The translations under genes and the position numbers were made by a program. From Condylostoma magnum (Eukaryota; Ciliophora; Heterotrichea; Heterotrichida; Condylostomatidae): a DNA stretch of 40,929 bases. Below the pieces are notes generated by a model that had not been told where the DNA came from, made no database searches, and saw only the letters and a program-made list of their open reading frames with translations. Shown piece after piece: positions 25,201 through 35,433 of the stretch (positions are counted from its first letter, which is position 1; every line of letters starts with the position of its first letter). The DNA lies in assembly GCA_920105805.1 (NCBI GenBank), contig CAKKTI010000067.1, positions 1 through 40,929 of the forward strand, written 5' to 3'.

Positions 25201-28200
25201 TAAATGTTCTATTAATAGATATTATATAGGAGTTTTACCTCAAAAATCTCTACTTAATAATATAACTAGCTGTGGTGAGGAAATTTCAACAATTATAAAA
25301 GGATTTGCTAATAAAATCTTCGGTGTTTTACTAACAATGCTATAAAATCAAGCCATAGTAACTGAGCAAGCTGTTAAATTAACTACTAGCTAAAACATTA
25401 ATAATCAGCCAAGGGGAAATTTAGAGTACTTAAAAACGCTTTCAAAAGGTATAACATCTATTCTAAGAGATACAAGTATTCTTATAAACACAGACTCTGA
25501 TATAAATATAGAGCCAAGTCAATTAGAGATTTTAGTAAAAACAGTTTTGAGAGTTCTAAGAAACAATTACAAGATTCTAGATGATTCAGTATCAGAAAAT
25601 GTTATTTAAGCATGCAAACTTATCATTTTTAACCTGATAGAAAGGCTAAATAATCAGATTCCAATAGATGCTAAAGGACTGATTTTTGACTGCATAATTT
25701 CTAATACAAGCCAAATAATCTAAGAAATTCTAGAAGATGATAAATTAGACTCATACAAAACGCTTTCTCCCTTCTTACTAATTCTTCACGATCTAATTCA
25801 GCATTAATAAGGACAAGAAAATAACTTAAAATTGGCTAAATTGCTCTATCAAATAATACAAGCTTACCCGATACCCTGCATTATAAGACCTGCATGCAGA
25901 ATTGCTAAACAAGTATGGGCTCATTTCAATCCTAATGAAATCAAAGAGGACTTCATCTAAAAGTTATTTGAGCTACTAGGAACTTATATAAACATAAATG
26001 ACACTGAAAGCTATATAGAAGAACCAAATTACTAAGTTTTAATCCACAATACAGGAATCTAAACAAACCTTCCATTCCTATATACAGCCCTGTAACAATG
26101 GGAAGACATTTACCCTACAGAAGATTATCTCAAAGAATCGGAGTCTAATGATTAGCAAAACTAAGGATAAGCAGTTGATATGCAAGAGCAAAGTGATTAG
26201 GAGTCTAGAATGGAGTATTATAAGTGGTATATGAGATTCTAATACTCTTAAAGAGGCAGAGGAAGAGGAAGAGGAAAAAGAGGAAAGAAGGGTAGAGGAG
26301 ATTAAGATAGAAAGATTGAGCCACCATAATCTGTCATTTAATTAGAGACAAGCTTTGCAGAGTAGGTTAAAAAGTACAACGAGTTGAAAGAATCCGAAGG
26401 TCTTCCTGACCTAGACGAGGAAAAGCTAAAAAGAATCAGATTTTATATAAAAGAAGCGTTGATTATATCAGTAAATCTCACAAATAAAGGAGTTTATTAA
26501 ATAAAACGTCCAATGCCCTATCAAAAGGCAATGGAGTTTGTTAACTTACTCAACTAAACTTAAAACAAATATACTATCAACCAAGCAACGAGTTTGCCAG
26601 TGATTAAACTAAACCCTAATGAAGAGATTAAGGAGGAAACCAATGAGCCTAAAAAGCTGTATGCTATAACTTTGATAGAGGAATAAACTGCTTAAAGTCT
26701 AGAAAAGTAGATAGATGCATCAACAAATTATGCTAATGGGAAACAGGTTGATAAACTAACTGGAGCTGTATCAGGGTCTTATTTTACACCCTTGTCTACT
26801 GATAATTATGTATAAGGCGGGTCGTATTCTTTATGTATATACTCTATACAAGACCTAATGCTACAGATTTCGGAAAAATGAAGAACTTAGATGATAAATG
26901 AGCGTGATTAAGGCCTAAAACTTATATAAAAAGACAATCTTTTAGAACAGAGAAGTTATATTATAGGAGCTCTTGGATTCTTATCAGGATTCACTGGTTA
27001 CTTACGAACAGGATAAGCTGTACTGGCATATCACAATAACAAAGAGGAAAAAGGAGTAATTGTTTAAGGAGGGCAGACCTCTGGACTGAAAAATGCATAG
27101 GTACTTTTTAATGATGGTATCGCTACTCAGAGTATAGAAATTACAGAGATTGTGCCTGATAAGATACAAGGATTTACTTTAGAAGTAGATTTCAAACTAA
27201 TAGCTTAAATTCTACTAAGTTGGGAATCTGACTCAAATTGGGGAAAACTTGTGTAAAAGTTGCTTCTAAACGCCTGTAAGTAGATTGATATTTCAAACTG
27301 GCTAAAAAATGATGAACTATCTTAACAATTTTTAACAAAGCTACTAGACTTGTCTAAAAAGACAACAAATGAGAAGTAAGAGCTGATAATAGAGCAAGAA
27401 TATCAAAGAAACTGGGAATATCTAGCAAGTTTACGCTAAAAGATGATAATAATCCAGCCATAAGTAGCAAAAGAGCCTCTAATGTCGGATATGTTCCTGA
27501 GTCCTTTACAAGCAGAGGAAGATGTTTTGATAGATTACACTCTTCCTAGAAGTTCATATCAATCAACCCTACCAGAAATGCAGCAGTCTCCCTAGGACAA
27601 CACAAACTTTAAAATGCTTAAGCATTGGGAAAGATACATCATTTCTAAAATATAGGACTATGTAAGGCCCTCTTTTAGGCCCTATGAAATGCTTTACTTC
27701 TTTTAGTAACTGCGACAACCTTTGAGAAATGGTGAATAAAGTCAAGCTGCTGAGGTTGCATATGTACTCTGTGATATGAAGCTGCCTAGTGATGTAATGA
27801 TGCCTGATCCTAAACATGATTGGAATGCATTGACTATAGATGAGGCTATTGTAGGAAAGGTAGTTTTGATTAAATTACTGCCTCGGTTGATACACCAGGC
27901 GCATAATACCGCATTAAACAGGCTTTTTAAGTAAGGAATTACCATGGTTAAGGCTACGATTAGAGCAGTGGACTAAAGATTATCTGCTGTTTTGCTAGAA
28001 ATTGTTGATTACGAATAAGTGCAAATGCATTTAGTATGGGTGCCTATTTCGTTTATATATTATGTAGAAAGCCCACTGACTTCAGATATTCACAGTGATT
28101 TTGCATTTGACAGTTTCCAGTAATTGTATTCTAACATAGTAGGACAATTTGCTAAAAAGGTGCTGTTTAATAATCTCGATATACTAAAAGAACTGAATGT

Positions 28201-31200
28201 AGAGGTTGTCTAGATAATGGATATCATTATTTCAATAGAAGTTGGAAACTAACAGCTAAGTAAATGGCTAGAGCGGCAGGATGCTTTTCTTATTCCAGAG
28301 GAAAGTAAAACCTAATAATTACAAAACTATGTATTCAGGCCTTAATAATCAAGTTTGTCTAAACTTTAATGGTTTGAGGAGAATATAATCCCTGGATCTG
28401 AAATAGAACTGGTGGAATGGGCCATTATAGCTTGGAATAGTATAGCGGATAAGATTACAGAGTCAGCAAGAGCAGTTAATCTCTAAGATGCAGCTGTCAA
28501 TTTAATGGGTCCATAAGAACCTATAGAAAGCAGCCCTGAAAATATACTGGCTTCTAGCTAATCTGAGACCAAATACTTCCCTCTTCATAGCGAAAACTCG
28601 TAATACCAAGGCCTAGTACTAATCTTCAAAAAAGCGTCCTTTTTATGCAGTAATTCAACACTTAAGTTCTTCTCAGATCCTCATGGAAATGACGTGATAT
28701 ATGAAATACTCGCAGGAAAGCAGGGTAAAGGAAAACTGCCTCCAATCACCTTCACACATGGGAAAGTCTGGTGTACTTATTACACTTATATCGATGTTAA
28801 GTAGTCTTAATTTGAAGCTTAGTTTGTAGGTCCGACTAGTCTGGAATGCAGGGTATTCGGAATTACTTAAGAATGGGGCACTGTTGTATGTGGAACTGAA
28901 ACCATAGCAAATTTACTCAGTAAAGATGCAACGTAGAAGAATATTGAATTGATGCACAGTTTAAACTACTCTTTAACTGAATTCCTTACAAACTCTAAAG
29001 CACCTGCTCCCATGAGACAAGTTGTTTTCACTCTACTGATTAGAATTTTACGTAGATTGAGGTACATGAACAGTAAAGTACCAATTGGCAATGGTATTAG
29101 CTCTGAGTTTGTAGAAAACTTACTGAAGGAGTTGATTAAGTGGAAGGATGAGGAGTAAGCTTAGAATAACTTCTTATACTCATAATACCTGCAAGATGGA
29201 CTAGAGTTATTACTAACATGCGTAATGCCATTTGATATATATAATGAGTCAGAGCCTCCTATAAAGCTAGAACTCCCTGCTTGGATTGATAGTCTTCAGA
29301 ACGTATCAAATCTCATCAACTTCTTCAGAGGTGAGGGAAAACTTAATCCTTAAATAGCCTAAGAAGCCCAGCAATTACTAAAGCAGAACCAATGGAGCAG
29401 TATTATCATACTTGAAAATATACCAGAAAACTAATCAGAGAAAATATATGAAATCATAAAGCAAAGCAATTGCCGTATATTAAGCACTAACTCCGATATT
29501 ATAATCGACAATGACAAAGCAGCAATAATCATAGATGAACTGAGCTTATCATATTATTAAGACTTAGATCAAGGTGAGGAGTAGAAAGAAGAGGAAGTGG
29601 AAGAGGAGAATAAGGAAGGAGAGGGCTGGGAGTGCGCATAATGCACTTTTATTAATGGACAGTCAAACTCTACATGTGAAATCTGTGGAGCAGGTAAAAC
29701 TGTAGCGGCTCCTACTATATCAAGTAATTGGAGTTGTCCAGCTTGCACTACTGAAAATGAAGCTTCTAGTCAAAAGTGCAGTACATGTGATACTGATAAA
29801 CCCATTATAGAGTGTTAGATTGAGGTAAAATCACTGAGTATTTTAGATAATGAGAATAAACTGCATTAGTAGAAGACTTAACAATACAAAACTCTGCTAT
29901 AAGAACTTATCTAACAACTAGGATGCGTTGGATCATTTTATTCTGATGATAAATCTGATATCTTAAGTAATCTACTAACTTAAAGAGTCAAAAGTAGCGA
30001 GGAAGTATAAACATGGTTTGATGATTTGTTAGGAACTAGGGATGAGTCTGTATCTAAACTGTTTCCTGATGGAAAGGATAGTTTGATGTAACAAGCTGAG
30101 CAATCTGGACTACAGTTATTCAAAAAGCTTGAAGAATTAGGAGTAGATTTCTGAATGTAGTAAGGTCTGCAAGACTCCCAGAAAACTATGAATACATGGC
30201 AGCTTAACTAATTCATGGATATAATAGAACAGCAAGTATGCAATGAGACAAAGGCTGCGCTTTATATAAACCCAAATTTCCTGCGTCGTTCTACCATGTG
30301 CTCTGGTATTAATAAAAGCTCAGAAATACAAAACGTAGACTTAAATGAATTCTCACTTTCAGATCTCCGGTATAATTGGGCACTTATTAGGCTTTTTAAT
30401 CGCTATATATCAGACTGTATAAACCTAATAAACCTCTCCCAACACAACCTCCTACCTCCCGGCTCTATTTCCTTATCTTTGTCATCAAGTATAGCATCAG
30501 TCAGAAACCTGCTTGCTATGCCTGTTAAGCTAGAAATGCAGTAATAAGTCTTTGATTTAACTTCTGTCTTTAGAGAAAGTTCACCGAAAGTAGTACTAGA
30601 ACGCATTAAAATGCAATAATCTAAAAAGTCAGTACTTATGTCAGCTTTTGAACAATTAAAGAATATAAGCCCTGCTTTATTACGAGTTCCAAAGCCACAG
30701 GGATCAGAGCCTTTTATAGCTTTTGAGGTTGTTTTTAAGGGAGAAAATGTTGTGGGTGAAGCTGGGCCTTATAGACAATTCTTTGCAGATTTGAGTAATG
30801 AATTATTAAGTGATAATAGTGGTAATGGTATTATCATAAAAGCCCCTAATTATAGAGACACTCATGTAGAGGGAATTGAAACCTATATAATAAATCCCTC
30901 CCGGACATCTGCTTTAGATCTTCAAATATACGAGTTTTTAGGTATACTGTTTGGATGTTGTGCAAGAACTGGCTCTAAACTAGCACTTAATCTCCCTGCA
31001 ATGTTTTGGAAACCATTAGTTGGAGAGTTCTTAACCTATGAGGATCTTTCCTAAATTGATTCTCCTATTGCCTAAATGCTCAAATTAATGGAAACTGCTA
31101 CTGAAGATTTGTTTGAGTAATCATTCGAGACATTTGCAGTGAGACTATCTGATGATTCCATAGTAGATTTGATACCTAATGGAAGATATATACCAGTTAC

Positions 31201-31798
31201 TTATGAAAATAAGCAGGAGTATATAAAATTAGTACTTTAATGCAGATTTAATGAGTCATAGAGGCAGAGTTAGGCGATTAGAAAGGGACTTATGAAGTTA
31301 GTACCAGGAGCTTTGTTGAATATAATGACTTGGTAGTAATTGGAGGAAATTGTATGTGGTAAGCATCAGGTTGATATTGAGTTATTAAAAAGACATACAA
31401 GATATTCCGGAGGGCTAAATGAGCAGTCTAATAGAGTTGTTTGGCTATGGGAGGTTTTAAATGAATTTACTAATGACGAAAAACTAAGATTTATTAAGTT
31501 TTGTTGGGGATAAGAAAGATTACCTGGTAATGACGAAGATTTTGAAAGAAGGAATACTAGATTTATGTTAAAGCCAAGTATTTAAGACAAGTATGGAGAT
31601 GGGGCTTTACCTAAAGCTGATACTTGTTTCTTTAATTTAGAAATACCAGATTATTCTACTAAGGATATTTTAAAATAAAGGTTAAAGTTTGCTATTTATG
31701 CTGATTGTGACTCTATGAATGCTGATAATCCTGTAAGTGAGTAACAAGAAGCAGGATTTGTAAGGGAGAATCAGTCGGAAGATGAAGAAGAATATTAG
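19292..31798 (+). CDS. Giant HECT-type E3 ubiquitin ligase
   Basis: About 4,168 residues in one unbroken frame. The C-terminal HECT domain (about residues 3780-4150) contains VGEAGPYRQFF and the active-site Cys4112 in KADTCFFNLEIPDYS, the residue that takes ubiquitin from an E2. Upstream are a UBA domain near 665-706 (ECIRALAVNNNDIEKAVNWLI) and a CUB/ZZEF1-like block near 1366-1480 (SFPGALALSIEIDPRS, YDYLLI). An Arg/Gly-rich segment lies near 2313-2340, and two RanBP2-type zinc fingers near 3445-3505 (WECAQCTFING, WSCPACTTEN). An acidic nine-residue tandem repeat lies near 500-625. Size and layout recall HECTD4-like giants, but orthology is not shown. The gene ends at TAG 31796-31798 or a nearby TAA/TAG; the only downstream in-frame TGA, at 31991, lies inside the next gene. 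Confidence 0.9.
20792..21163 (+). repeat. Tandem 27-base repeat coding EEQKVEAPQ, 14 units
   Basis: In-frame minisatellite inside the HECT gene: twelve units of 27 bases and two of 24 bases lacking the Val codon, followed by a degenerate unit. It gives an acidic, probably disordered spacer. The last codon of the unit varies between CAA, TAA and TAG, and the third is always TAA. Confidence 0.95.
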
Positions 31799-31953
31799 TT
31801 AGGTTAATCTAGTTATTAGATGATATAGTTGTAAAAATTGATGCTTTTAGTATAGTATGTACTAAAGCTGGATATACTTTCATTGCATGTTAAAACACAG
31901 TATTACAAAATAAGCTATCTAACGAATCATACTGTCTTTAATAGTAAAAATAA
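31799..31953. other. Short spacer with clustered TAA/TAG after the HECT gene
   Basis: The HECT frame meets TAA 31805, TAG 31817, TAG 31826 and TAA 31832 within 40 bases, then AT-rich sequence up to the next ATG at 31954. It should hold the HECT 3' end and the promoter of the ankyrin gene. Confidence 0.45.
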
Positions 31954-32946
31954 ATGCTAAAAAATAAAAATTTTCTAAGACAAGTATCATTGAAATATAA
32001 GATAAAGCCAAAAGATTTAAATAGAAATGCTAAAACACCAGGGACCAATTTACAAAGAGCGTACACAAAATCAGTGTCCCCAGATCATCAAGCGCATTTT
32101 GGATTTACCTAATAGTAATTTTTCCCCGACCCTTCCAATATAGACAACCTTTTACAAGACAAAGAACTATTCAACTATAATTTTAGATAAGAGGAAAGTT
32201 TTGAAAAATACTACGATTCTAGAACAGGTAAATTTAGTAAAAGACCAATAGGAGAAATATGTATAAAACGATCAGAATTTTAACTAAAGCAATCAGAATC
32301 TAATTCAATTTTAGCATAGAAATCTTAAAGGAATACTGCTCCAGTTACACCTAGACAAAACTACAAATCTGTTAATTAGGCTATTGGCACTCTATAAATT
32401 GATTTCCATCAGCCTAAATCTCAGCGTTAAAGTTTTAATTACTGTTTAAGGCGTAGTTTGAATGAATTAAAACTATTAAATCTTAAATCAACTGATTTAA
32501 ATTACTTGGATTAAATAGTATGCAAACATCCATATGATAAACAAAACTCTAGAAACTTCTTATAGGCTTGTAAACTTGGAAATTTATAAGCAATTGAATC
32601 AGTTTATTCCACTAATCGTTTTATTATTCACTGCTTCGATAACACGAAAATGACAGGGTTACATTGAGCTACTTTAAGAGGAAATATAAAAGTTGTATAA
32701 TTTCTGTTAGAGCACAATGCCTTTGTAGATTGTTTAGATTTACATCATAGAACTCCTTTGCATATTGCAGCAAGGAAGAATAATATAATTATTGTTAGGT
32801 TGCTAATTTAGTATAAGGCAGATCCTTTAATTTTCACAGAAGGTAAAAGACTAGCCATTAATTTAACAAAAAATCCAGATTGTAAATTTACATTGAGAAG
32901 ATATATGACTGAAATATATACAAAGAAATTCAAAGGAAAGAAATGA
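31954..32946 (+). CDS. Ankyrin-repeat protein
   Basis: A protein of 330 residues. The first 200 are basic and low-complexity with no recognised domain. Residues about 205-300 contain ankyrin repeats: NFLQACKLGNLQAIE, then TGLHWATLRGNIKVVQFLLEH, then RTPLHIAARKNNIIIVRLLIQYKADP. The conserved Trp of LHWA is TGA at 32665-32667. A basic tail (KKFKGKK) ends at TGA 32944-32946, with no TAA, TAG or TGA in the preceding 40 codons. Ankyrin stacks bind other proteins; the partner is unknown. The ATG at 31954 is preceded by an A-rich run as in the neighbouring genes. Confidence 0.85.
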
Positions 32947-33005
32947 TAGTTAAATTATATGAAAATTCATTGTTTATTATTAATTACCCTAAATTTCTTA
33001 TAAAA

Positions 33006-34079
33006 ATGTAATTAATTAGCCGTACATCAAATTTATCCAAAAGATTCGACGTCATATAGCATATAGGAGTAGGAGGATTTGGAAATGTATACAAGGTGTA
33101 TGATAAAAAGAGATAAGTAAACTTGGCATTAAAATTAGATCTTAAGCCTGGTAAGGAAGCTTGGAAAGAATCTGTGATTTTAAAGAAGCTACAAGGAGTG
33201 CATGGAATACCTAAATTATATAAAAGGGGGAGATATAGAGATAAAAGCTACGTTGTAATTGAGTTATTAGGACCAAATTTAAATACACTGAAAAAAATAC
33301 TAGGAGGATAATTTCGATTAGAGGATACTTTATAGATTGCTTTGTCTATGATCAGAATTCTTAAAGGAATTCATCAACGGGGAATAGTTCACTAAGATTT
33401 AAAGCCGTCGTAATTCTTACTAGATTTATAATTAAAAAAAGTCTTTTTAGTAGACTTTGGGCTTTCAAGATACTATAGAAATAGAAGAGTTCATGCAGAA
33501 TACTAAGAAAATTGCCATAGACTAGGAACTCCTAGCTTTGCTTCCTTTAATAATCATTAAGGAATTATTTTAAGTAGAAGGGATGATTTATAATCATTTT
33601 TATTCTGCATATTGCAAATGGTAAAGGGTTATTTGCCTTGGGACAATATCAAATTTATCGATAAAAGTCAAAAATGAAATTAAGTATACAGGATCAAACA
33701 ATCACGTTATTAAGAGGCTTTTTCTAATTTACCTGATATTTTTTGGCAAATAAGTGAGTATGTGTTATCGCTGGAATACTAACAAACTCCAAGCTACAAA
33801 TATATAAGACAACTACTAAAATAAGAAATAAGCTTACATTAGTTCACTGGATTCTAATGAAAATTAGTTAATTCAAATATAAAAAAGGAGAAAAAGTCAA
33901 AGAAGCCAATAAATTCGCAGTCTTTTAATTGTTAAGAGACACATTACAAGCATTCAGTACAAATAAAATCAAGGACAGAAAATGTAATAAGTTGCAGCAG
34001 CTCAGTAAATGAAAGCGATATTACTGTAGTTATTAATCTCCCTGAGATAAAAGATCGAGGTATTTTAAAGAAAATATGA
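33006..34079 (+). CDS. Casein-kinase-1-like protein kinase with altered catalytic loop
   Basis: A protein of 357 residues. The kinase domain at about residues 13-290 is of CK1 type: IGVGGFGNVYKV, LALKLDL, a catalytic loop HQDLKPSQFLL, VDFGLSRYY, RLGTPSFASF and SRRDDLQSFLF with GYLPW. Two usual residues differ. The Arg of HRD is Gln130 and the Asn of KPxN, which holds magnesium, is Gln136; both are written TAA (33393-33395 and 33411-33413). Asp131, the catalytic base, and the DFG Asp remain. The enzyme may be weakly active or a pseudokinase; CK1-like families are expanded and diverged in ciliates. The C-terminal 70 residues are basic and Ser-rich. Trp is TGA in SQKWNQ and GFQWKL. It ends at TGA 34077-34079. 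Confidence 0.9.
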
Positions 34080-34153
34080 TAGGTATTAATTCTATAACAA
34101 TTTAATAATATCATACTCCCTAACAAATCTGAGATATCATTTTTATTTAAAAT

Positions 34154-35422
34154 ATGCCAAAATTAATCATAAAGGGTTCAATCTGGCACCGCGATACATT
34201 TGAATTATTTGATTATGAATCAAGTAATAATAACATATAAAGACTGTAGATAAGCGAATAAGGGTTTCTTTATAACATAAACGAAAAACTTATATTTTGT
34301 ACAGAGGCTTAGAAAGATTACGAGCCCCTCTTATAAATCGATATTGTTTGTAATTTCTATACAGCGAATAATTTCACCATCATGGACCCCTAAAAGCGTA
34401 AACTTTGATATATACTTAAACATATGAGCTATCTGAGCAAAAATGAGTATCTTTTAAGAGAAAATGATATAATAAAATTTGGAAGAGTGCGTTATAAGAT
34501 AAAAAGGATTGTTTTGCCAGAGGCAATATCAGAGCCAGCTGACAACTAGTATCAAGATGAGTAATTAATAACTCTTGAAGTCCCTTGCAGAATTTGCCTC
34601 GGTGATCAGTATACAATAGAAGATCCTTTGATATGTCTTTGCCGATGTTCAGGTACTATGCAATACTCTCATATAAGTTGTATGAAACAATGGCTAAAAA
34701 ACCGCTTATAAACTCAGTTCAGAGGAAACTCAATCTCTTACTTCTGGCAGCAATTGGAATGTGAAATATGCAAAACTAAATTTCCCTCTAAGGTAAAAAT
34801 AGGTAATAATATAATCCGACTGATTGATATAGAAAAGATAGAGTCTTCTCACATTGTTCTGGAGGATGCTGAGCCGGAGAGTCCTAACGGAATACACGCT
34901 ATAGGAATTGAGAAGAATGAGCAGGTAAAGTTGGGGAGAGGTACTATGAGTGACGTAATGATTAACGATGCATCTGTTTCTAGGGTCCATGCATCTATAA
35001 AAATGACCTCAGACGGCCCCATTGTGAAGGATCTTTAAAGTAAATTTGGAACTTTGATTAGAGGAAAAGCAGTTCATGAGGTAAAGTTTCCAACTGCCAT
35101 TTAAATTGGAAGAGTTATGCTGAAATTTAAGCTGTAAAAGAGCTTTATGAGTAGATTATGCCAAAAGTGCTATAAGAAAAGTACGGTTTATTGTCTTGAA
35201 GATTAATCGTTGTAAACTGATGAAAGTGAAGAAGTTGTTGAGCTATCTTTGCCTCACCCTGAAGGTTTAGAAGGGGAGATAACAATTCAGGCTACTTAAT
35301 CTCATTAGTTTACAGCAAATGAAACAAATCTACTTTTAAGCAGTGAGAGGGCTAAGAAGGAAGAGAGTTAGTTTTGTAAAAATTGGTTAAAATTAAAAGG
35401 AATTAGTGTATATAAGGCTTAA
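34154..35422 (+). CDS. FHA / RING-CH (MARCH-type) / FHA protein, probable ubiquitin ligase
   Basis: About 422 residues. A RING-CH zinc domain lies near residues 145-215: CRICLGD, then CLCRCSGTMQYSHISCMKQWL and CEICKTKFP, giving the C4HC3 order of MARCH ligases. A full FHA domain follows near 250-325 with LGRGTMSD, NDASVSRVHA and SKFGTLIRG, the phosphothreonine-binding set. The N-terminal 130 residues end with ENDIIKFGRVRYKIK, which looks like the last strands of another, diverged FHA fold. Typical MARCH proteins have membrane helices; none is seen here, so this is probably soluble and directed to phosphorylated targets. Trp in RKLWYIL is TGA. It must stop at TAA 35420-35422 (or the TAA run at 35435), because the next in-frame TGA lies within the convergent neighbour. 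Confidence 0.9.
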
Positions 35423-35433
35423 TTTATATTTTA

